Assembly: GCA_029782025.1 (NCBI GenBank)
Contig: JAKOVR010000177.1
Span: 1 to 37,421 of the forward strand
Reading direction: 5' to 3'
DNA from: Actinomycetes bacterium
GTDB taxonomy: Bacteria > Actinomycetota > Acidimicrobiia > Acidimicrobiales > Acidimicrobilacustridaceae
DNA: 37,421 bases
Shown piece by piece: positions 22,392 through 30,813 of this stretch (position 1 is the stretch's first letter; every line of letters starts with the position of its first letter). A program made the position numbers and the translations under genes. The notes below the pieces were generated by a model that saw only the letters and a list, made by a program, of their open reading frames with translations, did no database searches and was not told the DNA's origin.

Positions 22392-23285
22392 ATGGCGATA
22401 CCCGACAAGCGGATGACCGAGGACGAGGTCGTGGCCGAGCTGCGCAGCGGCATGACGATCGGCATCGGCGGATGGGGCTCGCGCCGCAAGCCGATGTCGA
22501 TCGTGCGGGCGATCCTCCGCAGCGACCTCACCGATCTCACCGTCGTGGCCTACGGCGGCCCTGACGTCGGCCTCCTGTGCGCGGCGGGCAAGGTCGCCAA
22601 GGTGGTCAGCGGGTTCGTCTCGCTCGACTCGATCCCGCTCGAGCCCCACTACCGGATGGCCCGCCAGAGCGGCACGATCGAGGCCAACGAGTACGACGAG
22701 GGCATGCTGATGCTCGGTCTCATGGCCGCGGCGTGGCGGGTGCCGTTCCTGCCCACCCGGGCCGGGCTCGGCTCCGACGTGCTCACCAACCAGCCGTTCC
22801 TCCGCACCGTCACCTCGCCGTACCCCGCGCCGGGCGGCGGGGATCCCGAGGAGCTCGTCGCCGTCCCCGCGCTCACCCTCGACGCCGCGCTCATCCACAT
22901 GAACCGGGCCGACGAGGGCGGCAACGGCCAGTTCCTCGGGCCCGATCCCTACATGGACGACTGGATGGCGCTCGCCGCCGACAACACCTACCTGTCGACC
23001 GAGCGCATCATCCCCACCGAGGACTTCCGCTCCCACGGGTCGATCCACACCCAGCGCATCAGCCGCCTGAACGTCACCGGCGTGGTCGAGGCCCCAGGGG
23101 GCGCGCACTTCACCGAGTGCCCGCCCGACTACGGCCGTGACGAGGCGTTCCAGAAGGAGTACGCCAAGGCCGCGACCGACCCCGAGGCCTGGGCGGCGTT
23201 CGAGCAGCAGTGGCTCCAGCTCGAGTCCGAAGCCGACTACCAGGCCGCGGTGGCCGCCCGCCGGGCCGAGGGAGGTTCCCGATGA
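22392..23285 (+). CDS. ipdA: Ring-C hydrolase alpha subunit IpdA
   Basis: A 297-residue class I CoA-transferase-like subunit. Agreement with mycobacterial IpdA (Rv3551) is extensive: RSGMTIGIGGWGSRRKPM, YGGPDVGLLCAAGKV, FVSLDSIPLE, TSPYPAPGGG, VEAPGGAHFTECPPDYGRDE and EADYQAAVAARR. Known role: with IpdB it hydrolyses the ring-C carbon-carbon bond of COCHEA-CoA rather than transferring CoA. Start ATG 22392 preceded by GGAG (22382-22385); the in-frame ATG at 22380 lies at the end of the palindromic repeat and lacks a ribosome-binding site. It overlaps ipdB by 4 bp (ATGA), so the subunits are made in balance. Confidence 0.95.
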   Translation: MAIPDKRMTEDEVVAELRSGMTIGIGGWGSRRKPMSIVRAILRSDLTDLTVVAYGGPDVGLLCAAGKVAKVVSGFVSLDSIPLEPHYRMARQSGTIEANEYDEGMLMLGLMAAAWRVPFLPTRAGLGSDVLTNQPFLRTVTSPYPAPGGGDPEELVAVPALTLDAALIHMNRADEGGNGQFLGPDPYMDDWMALAADNTYLSTERIIPTEDFRSHGSIHTQRISRLNVTGVVEAPGGAHFTECPPDYGRDEAFQKEYAKAATDPEAWAAFEQQWLQLESEADYQAAVAARRAEGGSR

Positions 23286-24091
23286 GCACGACCGACACGG
23301 ACCTGGGCTTCACCCGCGCCGAGGTGTGCTGCGTCGCCGTGGCCGAGTGCTTCCGCGGCGACGGCGAGCGCCTGGCCAACCCCATCGGCACCATCCCCAT
23401 GATCGGCGGCCGGCTGGCCCGCGCCACCTTCGAGCCCCACCTCGTGATGACCGACGGCCTGGCCGGGTTCACGTCCGAGACGCTGCCGCCCGGGACCGAT
23501 CCCTACGGGGTCGGGGCCGACGGGCACCTGGCCGTGCTCGCCACCATGGAGGCCTGGAACCCGTACCCGCAGATGTTCACCGTCCTGTGGAACGGGCGCC
23601 GCCACGTGATGATGGGCGCCAGCCAGATCGACCGCTTCGGCAACCAGAACCTGGCCTGCATCGGGTCGTGGGCCCAACCGAAGTCGCAGCTGCTCGGGTT
23701 CCGGGGCGCGCCGGGCAACACCATCAACCACACGACGTCGTACTGGGTGCCGAGCCACTCGCCCAAGGTCTTCGTGGAGCAGGTCGACGTGGTGAGCGGC
23801 GTCGGGTACGACCGGGCCGCCGCCCTCGGCCCGGCCGGCAGTCGCTTCCACGAGATCCGCCGCGTCGTGACCGACCTCGCCGTGCTCGACTTCGAGACGC
23901 CCGAGCACCGGATGCGCCTGCGGTCGGTCCACCCCGGTGTGTCGGTCGACGACGTCGTCGCCGCCACCGGCTTCGAGCTCGTCATCGAGGGCGACGTGCC
24001 CACCACCCGCGAACCGACGCCCGAGGAGCTCCAGCTCATCCGCGAGGTCATCGACCCGAAGGGCCTCCGGGCCACCGAGGTGAAGATCTGA
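23282..24091 (+). CDS. ipdB: Ring-C hydrolase beta subunit IpdB
   Basis: A 269-residue CoA-transferase-like beta subunit matching mycobacterial IpdB (Rv3552). Visible features: RAEVCCVAVAECFRGDGE, NPIGTIPMIGGRLAR, MMGASQIDRFGNQN, GAPGNTINHTTSYWV and the C-terminal EELQLIREVIDPKGL. The IpdAB complex opens ring C of COCHEA-CoA by hydrolysis; the active site lies between the subunits. Translation is coupled on both sides: ATGA overlap with ipdA and a TGATG overlap with ipdC. Cytosolic. Confidence 0.95.
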   Translation: MSTTDTDLGFTRAEVCCVAVAECFRGDGERLANPIGTIPMIGGRLARATFEPHLVMTDGLAGFTSETLPPGTDPYGVGADGHLAVLATMEAWNPYPQMFTVLWNGRRHVMMGASQIDRFGNQNLACIGSWAQPKSQLLGFRGAPGNTINHTTSYWVPSHSPKVFVEQVDVVSGVGYDRAAALGPAGSRFHEIRRVVTDLAVLDFETPEHRMRLRSVHPGVSVDDVVAATGFELVIEGDVPTTREPTPEELQLIREVIDPKGLRATEVKI

Positions 24092-25194
24092 TGGCGCCGG
24101 ACGGCGCGCCCCACGGTGGGGCGTCCGGCCGCGCCCTGCACCCGACCTTGCACACCCGGGCCTGCGCCCTGTTCGGGATCGAGGTGCCGATCGTGCAGAC
24201 GGGGATGGGCTGGGTGTCCGGCGCCCGGCTCACCGCGGCCACGGCCAACGCCGGCGGTCTCGGCATCCTCGCCTCGGCCACGATGACCTACCCGCAGCTC
24301 GTGGCGGCCGTGCGGGAGGTCAAGGAGCGGGCGCCCGGCAAGCCGTTCGGGGTGAACCTGCGGGCCGACCAGCCCGACATCGCCGAGCGGCTCGACCTGT
24401 TGGTGGCCGAGGGCGTGACGGTGGCGTCGTTCGCCCAGGCGCCGTCGAAGGACGTGATCCGCCGGCTCAAGGACGACGGCATCATCACCATGCCCACGAT
24501 CGGGGCCAAGCGGCACGCCGAGAAGGTGGCCGAATGGGGGGTCGACGCCGTCATCGCCCAGGGGGCCGAGGGGGGCGGGCACACGGGCTCGGTCCCCACG
24601 TCGCTGCTCCTGCCCCAGGTGGTCGACACCGTCGACATCCCGGTGATCGGGGCCGGCGGCTTCCACGACGGCCGGGGGTTGGTGGCGGCGCTGGCCTGGG
24701 GCGCCGCCGGCATCGCCATGGGCACCCGGTTCCTGCTCACGGCCGAGTCGACCGTGCCCGAGATCATCAAGCGCATCTACCTCGGGAAGACGGTGAACGA
24801 CACCGTCGTCACCAAGGCCATCGACGGCTACCCGCAGCGGGTGATCCGCACCGAGCTGGTCGACGATCTGGAGAAGGCCAGCGCCCTGACCCGGTTCCCG
24901 AAGGCGCTCAAGAACGCCCTCGAGTTCCGGAAGTTGACCGGCACCTCGTTCCGGGACCTGGTGCGGGAGGGCCTGGCCATGAAGCAGCACCAGGAGATCA
25001 CCTGGAGCCAGCTGGCCATGGCCGCCAACGCACCCATGCTCATCAAGGCCACCATGGTCGACGGCAAGCCCGAGGTGGGCATCCTGCCGACCGGGCAGGG
25101 GATCGGCGTGATCGACGACCTGCCGTCGGTGGCCGACCTCCTCGACCGCGTCGTGGCCGAGGCCGAGTCCACCCTGAAGCGGCTCGGCGCCTAG
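24091..25194 (+). CDS. ipdC: FMN-dependent oxidoreductase IpdC (nitronate monooxygenase-like)
   Basis: A 367-residue TIM-barrel flavoprotein of the 2-nitropropane dioxygenase/enoyl-reductase fold. Flavin-site motifs are IVQTGMGWVSGARL, NAGGLGILAS, GVNLRADQP, AQGAEGGGHTG, VIGAGGFHDGRGL and GAAGIAMGTRF. It matches IpdC (Rv3553) in size, motifs and position after ipdAB. IpdC is required for processing of HIP-CoA-derived intermediates, acting on the ring-C hydroxylated/unsaturated acyl-CoA; it is not a true nitronate oxidase. ATG 24091 shares its A with the ipdB stop (TGATG). Last gene of the operon; a GC-rich hairpin follows. Confidence 0.93.
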   Translation: MAPDGAPHGGASGRALHPTLHTRACALFGIEVPIVQTGMGWVSGARLTAATANAGGLGILASATMTYPQLVAAVREVKERAPGKPFGVNLRADQPDIAERLDLLVAEGVTVASFAQAPSKDVIRRLKDDGIITMPTIGAKRHAEKVAEWGVDAVIAQGAEGGGHTGSVPTSLLLPQVVDTVDIPVIGAGGFHDGRGLVAALAWGAAGIAMGTRFLLTAESTVPEIIKRIYLGKTVNDTVVTKAIDGYPQRVIRTELVDDLEKASALTRFPKALKNALEFRKLTGTSFRDLVREGLAMKQHQEITWSQLAMAANAPMLIKATMVDGKPEVGILPTGQGIGVIDDLPSVADLLDRVVAEAESTLKRLGA

Positions 25195-25224
25195 CCCCCG
25201 TCACCGGGCGGTCGACGGTCGCCG

Positions 25225-25249
25225 GGGGCCCTCCGGGCGGCCGGGCCCC
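25225..25249. terminator. GC hairpin after ipdC
   Basis: Arms GGGGCCC (25225-25231) and GGGCCCC (25243-25249) with an 11-nt loop, between the convergent ipdC and aldo-keto reductase stops. Short arms and no U-tract make the call weak. Confidence 0.35.
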
Positions 25250-25268
25250 GTCGCCGGGCCGGGCACGA

Positions 25269-26159
25269 TCAGAGGGCGCGGACGGCCTTCTCGGCCAGCG
25301 GGAAGATGACCTCGTCGCCGGCCATGGCCTCGACGGCCGCCGCCCGCGCCGCCTCGGACAGCGGGGCGTCCGATCCGACCCCGGCGGCGACGTCGAGGAC
25401 GGTGGGGAGGAGCGAGAGGTCACCGGGCGTGCAGAAGGCGTGGACGCCGGGGGTGGACAGCGCGAACCGCACGCCGCGGTCGATCAGGGTGGGCTCGTCG
25501 AACGGCTCGTACCACGGGCCGCCGCGTCGGGCCGCCTCGGGCCCGGCCCAGGGGCGCCGGGCCACCGCCTTGATCGCCATCACCCCGATGTCGCGCCCCT
25601 GGCACTCGGCCAGCAGCGCCTCGGCGTCGGCTCGGTACCGGGCATCGGCCCACACCCGCGGGTACACCGGGAACATGACGGTGTCGAGGTCGTAGCGGCG
25701 GAGGGCCTCGAGGTGGGCGGCCGGCGCGCCGAGGTCGTGGCCGGTGATCCCCACGAAGCGGACGAGCCCCTCGTCGCGGGCCCGGAGGATCGCCGCGGCG
25801 GCGGCCGCCCGTTCCTCGAGCACGTCGAGGTCGGTGACGGCGTGGAGCTGGTAGAGGTCGAGCTGGTCGCAGCCGAGCCGGGAGAGCGACTGCTCGAGCT
25901 CGGCCCGCACGCCGTCGGGGTGGCGGCGCTGGGTCTTGGCCGCGACGAAGAGCCGGTCCCGCACCGGTGGGATGAGCGGGCCGACGACCACCTCGGCCGC
26001 CCCGTACTGCGGCGCGATGTCGAGGTGGTTGACGCCACGGTCGAGGGCGAGGGCGAACCCGCGAGCCGCGTCCTCCGGTTCGGCCGCCCAGAACGCGGCG
26101 CCGCCGAGGACGGCGACCGAGCTGTGGTGGCCGGTGCGGCCGAGGCGACGGGTCTCCAT
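25269..26159 (-). CDS. Aldo/keto reductase
   Basis: A 296-residue AKR-superfamily TIM-barrel oxidoreductase (NADPH-dependent carbonyl reduction). The catalytic tetrad is visible: Asp in NHLDIAPQYG, Tyr in the same motif, Lys in FVAAKT and His in LYQLHAV. N-terminal METRRLGRTG is typical of the family. ATG at 26157-26159 follows GAGACT by 6 nt on the minus strand, fitting a leaderless start. It diverges from the YceI-like gene only 34 bp away, so both promoters overlap. Substrate unknown; although adjacent to the ipd operon it has no shared operator. Confidence 0.88.
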   Translation of the reverse strand: METRRLGRTGHHSSVAVLGGAAFWAAEPEDAARGFALALDRGVNHLDIAPQYGAAEVVVGPLIPPVRDRLFVAAKTQRRHPDGVRAELEQSLSRLGCDQLDLYQLHAVTDLDVLEERAAAAAAILRARDEGLVRFVGITGHDLGAPAAHLEALRRYDLDTVMFPVYPRVWADARYRADAEALLAECQGRDIGVMAIKAVARRPWAGPEAARRGGPWYEPFDEPTLIDRGVRFALSTPGVHAFCTPGDLSLLPTVLDVAAGVGSDAPLSEAARAAAVEAMAGDEVIFPLAEKAVRAL

Positions 26160-26193
26160 CCCCGCAGTCTCTCGCGTGGGGCAGACTCGTGCC

Positions 26194-26700
26194 GTGGCGA
26201 CCTACGAGATCCTCAAGGACCGGTCTTCGATGAGCCTGCGGTTCCAGCCGTCGGTGCCGGGGATGCGGGCCCGGATCACCGGGATGGGCGGGAGCTTCCA
26301 CGCCACCGTGGCCGAGGACGGCACCGTGGACTGGGACGCGCCGGTCTCTGGGCGGTTCGAGCTGAAGGTGGCCGACATCAGCCTCGGCAACCGGTTCCTC
26401 ACCGGCGGGGCCAAGCTGTTCCTCGACCCCAAGCGCTACGAGAGCATCAGCGGCGAGCTGCTCGGGATCGAGCCCGACGGCGTCACCGGGTTCAAGACGA
26501 TGGTGCGGATCTCGATCAAGGACCTCGACGTCACCGTGGCCGCCAACGGCGTGTTCGACGTGCGGGCCCACGACGACATCACCGTCCACGGGCGCACCAT
26601 CTCGGACCCGAAGGACTTCGGCGTCATCATGCCGCCGTTCCTCAACTTCCTCGTCCACGTGAAGTGGAAGATCGAGCTCGGGCTCACGTCGGAGGCGTGA
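26194..26700 (+). CDS. YceI-like lipid-binding domain protein (tentative)
   Basis: A 168-residue protein made almost entirely of beta strands (SMSLRFQPSVPGMRARITGM, GRFELKVADISLGN, VTVAANGVFDVRAHDDITVHGR), resembling the lipocalin-like YceI fold, which binds polyprenoid or other long lipids. No signal peptide is visible, so it is probably cytosolic, unlike most YceI proteins. The GTG at 26194 follows CAGACT (26182-26187) by 6 nt, supporting a leaderless start; the longer open frame upstream runs through the divergent aldo-keto reductase gene. Fold assignment is moderate; function unknown. Confidence 0.7.
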   Translation: MATYEILKDRSSMSLRFQPSVPGMRARITGMGGSFHATVAEDGTVDWDAPVSGRFELKVADISLGNRFLTGGAKLFLDPKRYESISGELLGIEPDGVTGFKTMVRISIKDLDVTVAANGVFDVRAHDDITVHGRTISDPKDFGVIMPPFLNFLVHVKWKIELGLTSEA

Positions 26701-26749
26701 GGCGGCGGATTACCGGGCGGCCGCCGTTGGGTGGCGCTCGGTTGGCAGG

Positions 26750-28189
26750 TCAGTCGAGGCGGACGCGCTCGCCGTAGGCCGGCACGACGGCGTTCCAGTC
26801 GAGCTCGTCGATCACGGCCTGGCAGAGGCTGGCCGACGATCCGGGCTCGCCGTGCACGACGTAGAGCACCTCGGGCGGGATGTCGTCGGCGCCGAGCCAT
26901 GCCAGCAGTTCCGAGCGGTCGGCGTGCACCGAGAACGACGGCAGGTCGACGACCTCGGCCCGGACCCGCACGTACCGGCCGAGCAGCTTCACCTGGCGGG
27001 CCCCGTCGGCCAGCAGGCGGCCGCGGGTGTTGGCGGCCTGGAACCCGACGAGGATCACCGAGGCCTTCCGGTCGGGCAGGTAGCGGTCAAGGTGGTGCAG
27101 CACCCTGCCGCCGGTGGCCATCCCCGAGGCGGAGATGATGATGGCGGGGGAGCGGAGGGCGTCGAGCTTCATCGAGCCCTCGACCTCGTGCACCTCCGTG
27201 ATCTCGTTGCGCCCGAACACGTCGGGTTCCTCGATGACCTCGGGGCGGATCTCGGGGTCGCGATCGGTGATGGCCCGCTGGTACACGTCGAGGGCGGCGA
27301 GGGCCATCGGGCTGTCGACGAAGATCGGGATGTCGGGGATGGCGCCGCCGGCCCGCAGCTGCCGCAGGTGGACGAGCAGGATCTCGGTCCGGTCGACGGC
27401 GAAGGCGGGGATGACGACCACCCCGCCCCGGGCGGCGGTGCGCCGCACGGCGTCGGCGAAGCGCTCGAGGGCCTGGGAGTCGTCGTGCACGCGGTCGCCG
27501 TACGTGGACTCGCACAGCACGATGTCGGCACCGTCGAGGGGTTGGGGCGGGTTCAGCAGAGGGTGGTTGGGTCGGCCGAGGTCGCCGCTGAAGGTGACGC
27601 GCCGGGGGCCGCCGGGGGCGTCGATCTCCATCGTGACGATCGACGACCCGAGGATGTGGCCGCCGTGGCGGAAGCTGACGCCGATCCCCGGCGCGACCGT
27701 GGTGACCTCGCCGCCGTGGTCCATGCGCCGGAGCTGGCGGAGGGCGGCGCGGGCGTCGGCCTCGGTGTAGAGGGCCCGCGCCGGGTGGTGCTTGGAGTAG
27801 CCCTTGAGGTTGGCGTAGCGCGCCTCCTCCTCCTGCAGGTGCCCGCTGTCGGGGAGGACGATGCCGGCGAGGTCGGCGGTGTTGTCGCTGGCGTAGACGG
27901 GGCCGGTGAAGCCCCGGACGGTGAGGGCGGGCACGAAGCCGCAGTGGTCGACGTGGGCGTGGGTGAGGACGATGGCGTCGATGGTGGCGGGATCGACGGG
28001 GAAGGGCTCCCAGTTGCGCAGGCGCAGCTCCTTGGGGCCCTGGTACATGCCGCAGTCGACGAGCACGCGGGCGTCGGGCGTGTCGACGAGGAAGCGGCTC
28101 CCGGTGACGGTGCCGGTGCCGCCGAGGAAGGTGAGGATCGGTGCGTGCGGTCGATCGTCCGCCGGAACAGCCATGGCGCCAGTCTGCAT
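26750..28189 (-). CDS. Beta-CASP MBL-fold RNA nuclease
   Basis: A 479-residue metallo-beta-lactamase/beta-CASP protein of the CPSF/TTHA0252 ribonuclease group. N-terminal GGTGTVTGSRFLVD, metal motif LTHAHVDHCG, RHGGHILGSS, TFSGDLGRP, then beta-CASP motifs CESTYGDR, FVDSPMA, ISASGMATGGR and the final FSVHADRSEL supply both zinc and RNA-binding residues. Known relatives cut or trim RNA in the cytosol. The start is set at ATG 28187-28189 (AAGGG about 9 nt upstream); a second ATG five codons later (28174) is possible. The gene follows the amidohydrolase on the same strand after a 47-bp palindromic repeat that may act as terminator between them. Confidence 0.9.
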   Translation of the reverse strand: MQTGAMAVPADDRPHAPILTFLGGTGTVTGSRFLVDTPDARVLVDCGMYQGPKELRLRNWEPFPVDPATIDAIVLTHAHVDHCGFVPALTVRGFTGPVYASDNTADLAGIVLPDSGHLQEEEARYANLKGYSKHHPARALYTEADARAALRQLRRMDHGGEVTTVAPGIGVSFRHGGHILGSSIVTMEIDAPGGPRRVTFSGDLGRPNHPLLNPPQPLDGADIVLCESTYGDRVHDDSQALERFADAVRRTAARGGVVVIPAFAVDRTEILLVHLRQLRAGGAIPDIPIFVDSPMALAALDVYQRAITDRDPEIRPEVIEEPDVFGRNEITEVHEVEGSMKLDALRSPAIIISASGMATGGRVLHHLDRYLPDRKASVILVGFQAANTRGRLLADGARQVKLLGRYVRVRAEVVDLPSFSVHADRSELLAWLGADDIPPEVLYVVHGEPGSSASLCQAVIDELDWNAVVPAYGERVRLD

Positions 28190-28197
28190 CGTCCAAC

Positions 28198-28244
28198 CCT
28201 TGGGTGCGTAAAGGCGCGCATAGCGCACCCTTGCGCACCCAAGG
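28198..28244. repeat. 47-bp palindromic repeat, copy 3
   Basis: Same element as at 12162 and 22332, in the same orientation on the plus strand, with the ATA loop conserved and three changes in the arms. It begins 8 bp upstream of the beta-CASP gene ATG and ends 1 bp before the amidohydrolase stop codon (minus strand). Confidence 0.9.
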
Positions 28245-28245
28245 G

Positions 28246-29481
28246 TCAGTCGAGGTCGAGGCTCAGCATGCGGATGGCGTTGCCGCGGCAGATCTTGTAG
28301 ACGACGTCGTCGGGGAGGTCGGCGAACATGGCGGTGGCCACGGCCTTGGTGTCGGGCCACGACGAGTCCGAGTGCGGGTAGTCGGTCTCGAAGGTCACGT
28401 TGTCGACCCCGACCTCGTCGAGGGAGCGGACCCCGTGCCGGTCGCGGAAGAAGCACCCGTAGACGTGCTCGTAGTAGTACTCCGACGGCGGGCGCTGCAG
28501 CTTCTCCCCCTGGGCCCAGGCCCCGTGCTGGTGCCACACGTCGTCGGCCCGCTCCACGGCGTAGGGGATCCAGCCGATCTGGCCCTCGGAGTAGGCGAGC
28601 TTGAGGCGGGGGAAGCGGTCGAACACGCCCGACCAGAGGTAGTCCGACAGCGACGCCATCGAGTTGTTGAAGCTGAGGGTGGCCTGGACCGCGGCCGGGG
28701 CGTCGGGCGACGTGGCCGGCATCTGCGACGACGAGCCGATGTGCATGCACACCACCGTGTCGGTCTCGTCGCAGGCCGCGAAGAACGGGTCCCAGTGGCG
28801 GGTGTGGATCGACGGGAGCCCGAGGTGGTGGGGGATCTCGCTGAAGCACACGGCGTGCACGCCCCGGGCGGCGTTGCGGCGCACCTCGGCCGCCGCCTCC
28901 TCGGCGTCCCACAACGGGATCAGGCACAGGGGGATCAGCCGGCCGGCGCCGGCGCCGCCGCACCAGTCCTCCACCATCCAGTCGTTATAGGCCCGGACGC
29001 AGAGCCGGGCCAGCTCGCGGTCGGTGGCCTCGAGGAAGGTCTGGCCGCAGAACCGCGGGAACGTCGGGAAGGTCAGCGACGCCTCGACCCAATCGGTGTC
29101 CATGTCGGCCAGGCGGTCGGCCTGGTTCCAGCACCCCGGGCGCATCTCGTCGTAGGTGATCGGGGACAGGGTGACCTGATCGCGGGGGAAGCCGACGGCG
29201 GCGATGATCCGGCGGAGCGGGACCATCAGATCCTCGTAGCGCCACCAGTCGCAGGCGGGGCCGTCCTCGTCGATCGTGTAGGTGTACTTCGTGCCGTTGA
29301 AGGCGAGGTCCCCGAGGCCGTGCCGCTCCACGCGGGGCGCCACCTCGTGGTACCGGGCCGGGAGGCGGTCGATCCAGAGCGTCGGCGGTTCGATCACGTG
29401 GTCGTCGACGCTGACGATCTTCGGGAGCTCGCGACCGGGGGTGATGGTGCCGGCCGCGGGGGAGGCGTGGGTGAGGGTCAC
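28246..29481 (-). CDS. Amidohydrolase-family TIM-barrel hydrolase/decarboxylase
   Basis: A 411-residue amidohydrolase-2-type protein (ACMSD/gamma-resorcylate decarboxylase group). The N-terminal HxH-like motif is VSVDDHVIEPP, the barrel histidine is in VVCMHIGSSS and the metal-binding Asp is in FETDYPHSDSSWPD near the C-terminus. Relatives use one metal for decarboxylation or hydrolysis of cyclic acids. The start is GTG 29479-29481, 6 nt after TACACT (minus strand, 29488-29493), so probably leaderless; the longer frame would run through the operator. It carries the longest operator of the set (11-bp arms), directly upstream, so it is likely a member of the steroid regulon. It has no counterpart that I know in the mycobacterial HIP pathway, so its step is unknown. 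Confidence 0.87.
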   Translation of the reverse strand: MTLTHASPAAGTITPGRELPKIVSVDDHVIEPPTLWIDRLPARYHEVAPRVERHGLGDLAFNGTKYTYTIDEDGPACDWWRYEDLMVPLRRIIAAVGFPRDQVTLSPITYDEMRPGCWNQADRLADMDTDWVEASLTFPTFPRFCGQTFLEATDRELARLCVRAYNDWMVEDWCGGAGAGRLIPLCLIPLWDAEEAAAEVRRNAARGVHAVCFSEIPHHLGLPSIHTRHWDPFFAACDETDTVVCMHIGSSSQMPATSPDAPAAVQATLSFNNSMASLSDYLWSGVFDRFPRLKLAYSEGQIGWIPYAVERADDVWHQHGAWAQGEKLQRPPSEYYYEHVYGCFFRDRHGVRSLDEVGVDNVTFETDYPHSDSSWPDTKAVATAMFADLPDDVVYKICRGNAIRMLSLDLD

Positions 29482-29495
29482 GCGGCGAGTGTACA

Positions 29496-29522
29496 GCGTT
29501 TCTGACGGAGTGTCAGAAACGC
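29496..29522. promoter_or_regulatory. Steroid-type operator before the amidohydrolase gene
   Basis: 11-bp perfect arms GCGTTTCTGAC / GTCAGAAACGC around GGAGT, 27 bp in all. Its centre (29509) is 16 bp upstream of the -10 box of the amidohydrolase gene (minus strand, 29488-29493). Confidence 0.87.
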
Positions 29523-29589
29523 CCACCGGGCCGGAGAGGGTTCGGACGGCCGGTAGGGTGCGCCCAGGAGGGCCCGCTTGCGCCCAAAT

Positions 29590-29604
29590 CTGACACTACG
29601 TCAG
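29590..29604. promoter_or_regulatory. Steroid-type operator before fadE31
   Basis: CTGAC-ACTAC-GTCAG, 5-bp perfect arms; the inner G is replaced by A. It lies 31 bp before the fadE31 ATG and about 70 bp from the amidohydrolase operator. Confidence 0.75.
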
Positions 29605-29634
29605 GATTCACCCCATGACCCCTGGGAGCCGTCG

Positions 29635-30813
29635 ATGGATCTGACCTGGAGCGACAGCGAAGCCGCCTTCCGGGCCGAGTGCCGGGCCTGGCTCGAAGCC
29701 AACGTCCCGGCCTCCCCGTTGCCGAGCGGCGACACCGCCGACGGGTTCGCCCTCCACCTCGAGTGGGAGCGCAAGCTCTTCGACGCCCGGTGGGCGGTGG
29801 TCAGCTGGCCGGCGGCCTACGGCGGGCGCGACGCCACGTTGTGGGAGTGGCTCATCTTCGAGGAGGAGTACTACCGGGTGGGGGCGCCCCAACGGGTCAC
29901 CCAGAACGGCATCTTCCTCCTCGCCCCGACGATCTTCGAGTTCGGCACCCAGGAGCAGCAGGACCACTACCTGCCCCGCATGGCCTCGGCCGAGGACCTC
30001 TGGTGCCAGGGGTGGAGCGAGCCCAACGCCGGCTCGGATCTCGCCAACGTCCGGTCGAAGGCCGTGCGCGACGACGCCGCCGGTGGTTGGCGCCTCACCG
30101 GCCAGAAGACCTGGACCACGCGTGGCGCGTTCTGCACCCACCTGTTCGGTCTGTTCCGCACCGACCCCGACAGCGAGCGCCACAAGGGCCTCACCTACTT
30201 CCTGGTGCCCCTCGACGCCGACGGCGTCACGGTGCGGGGCTTCGGTCGGCTCGACGGCGACGAGGGCTTCGCCGAGGTGTTCCTCGAAGACGCCTTCGTG
30301 CCCGATGCCAACGTGCTCGGCGGCGTCGACGAAGGCTGGGGCGTGGCCATGGCCACCACCGGTTCCGAGCGCGGCCTCACCCTCCGCAGCCCCGGCCGGT
30401 TCACGGCCGCCGCCGCCCGCCTGGTCGACCTCTACCGTCGCCACGGCCACGGCGCCGCCCCCTCGTCGCGGGAGGCCGTGGTGCAGGCGTGGATGGACGC
30501 CGAGGCCTACCAGCTCTACACGCTGCAGGACGTCACGAGGATCGTCGACGGCGAGGCGGTCGGGGCGCGGTCGAGCCTCAACAAGCTGTGGTGGAGCGAG
30601 CTCGACGTGCGGCTCCACGAGGCCGCCCTCGGCCTCCTCGGCCCGCGGGGCGAGCTCATCGACGCCTCTCCCGGCTCGGTCGACGCCGGGTCCTGGATGA
30701 AGGGCTTCGAGTTCGCGCTGGCCGGTCCGATCTACGCCGGCACCAACGAGATCCAGCGCAACGTCGTCGCCGAGCGCGTGCTCGGTCTGCCCCGGGCCAA
30801 GGGAGGCCGATGA
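29635..30813 (+). CDS. fadE31: Acyl-CoA dehydrogenase FadE31
   Basis: A 392-residue FAD acyl-CoA dehydrogenase. It resembles mycobacterial FadE31 (Rv3562): WPAAYGGRDATLWEW, FEEEYYRVGAPQR, LWCQGWSEPNAGSDLANV, SERHKGLTYFLVPLDADGVTVR, FGRLDGDEGFAEVFLEDAFVPD, SERGLTLRSPGRF and the closing AGPIYAGTNEIQRNVVAERVLGLP. FadE31 pairs with FadE32 or FadE33 as a heterotetramer in late HIP degradation (beta-oxidation of the opened C/D rings). ATG 29635 with GGGAG 9 nt upstream. Stop overlaps the start of the next FadE by ATGATG. Confidence 0.92.
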   Translation: MDLTWSDSEAAFRAECRAWLEANVPASPLPSGDTADGFALHLEWERKLFDARWAVVSWPAAYGGRDATLWEWLIFEEEYYRVGAPQRVTQNGIFLLAPTIFEFGTQEQQDHYLPRMASAEDLWCQGWSEPNAGSDLANVRSKAVRDDAAGGWRLTGQKTWTTRGAFCTHLFGLFRTDPDSERHKGLTYFLVPLDADGVTVRGFGRLDGDEGFAEVFLEDAFVPDANVLGGVDEGWGVAMATTGSERGLTLRSPGRFTAAAARLVDLYRRHGHGAAPSSREAVVQAWMDAEAYQLYTLQDVTRIVDGEAVGARSSLNKLWWSELDVRLHEAALGLLGPRGELIDASPGSVDAGSWMKGFEFALAGPIYAGTNEIQRNVVAERVLGLPRAKGGR

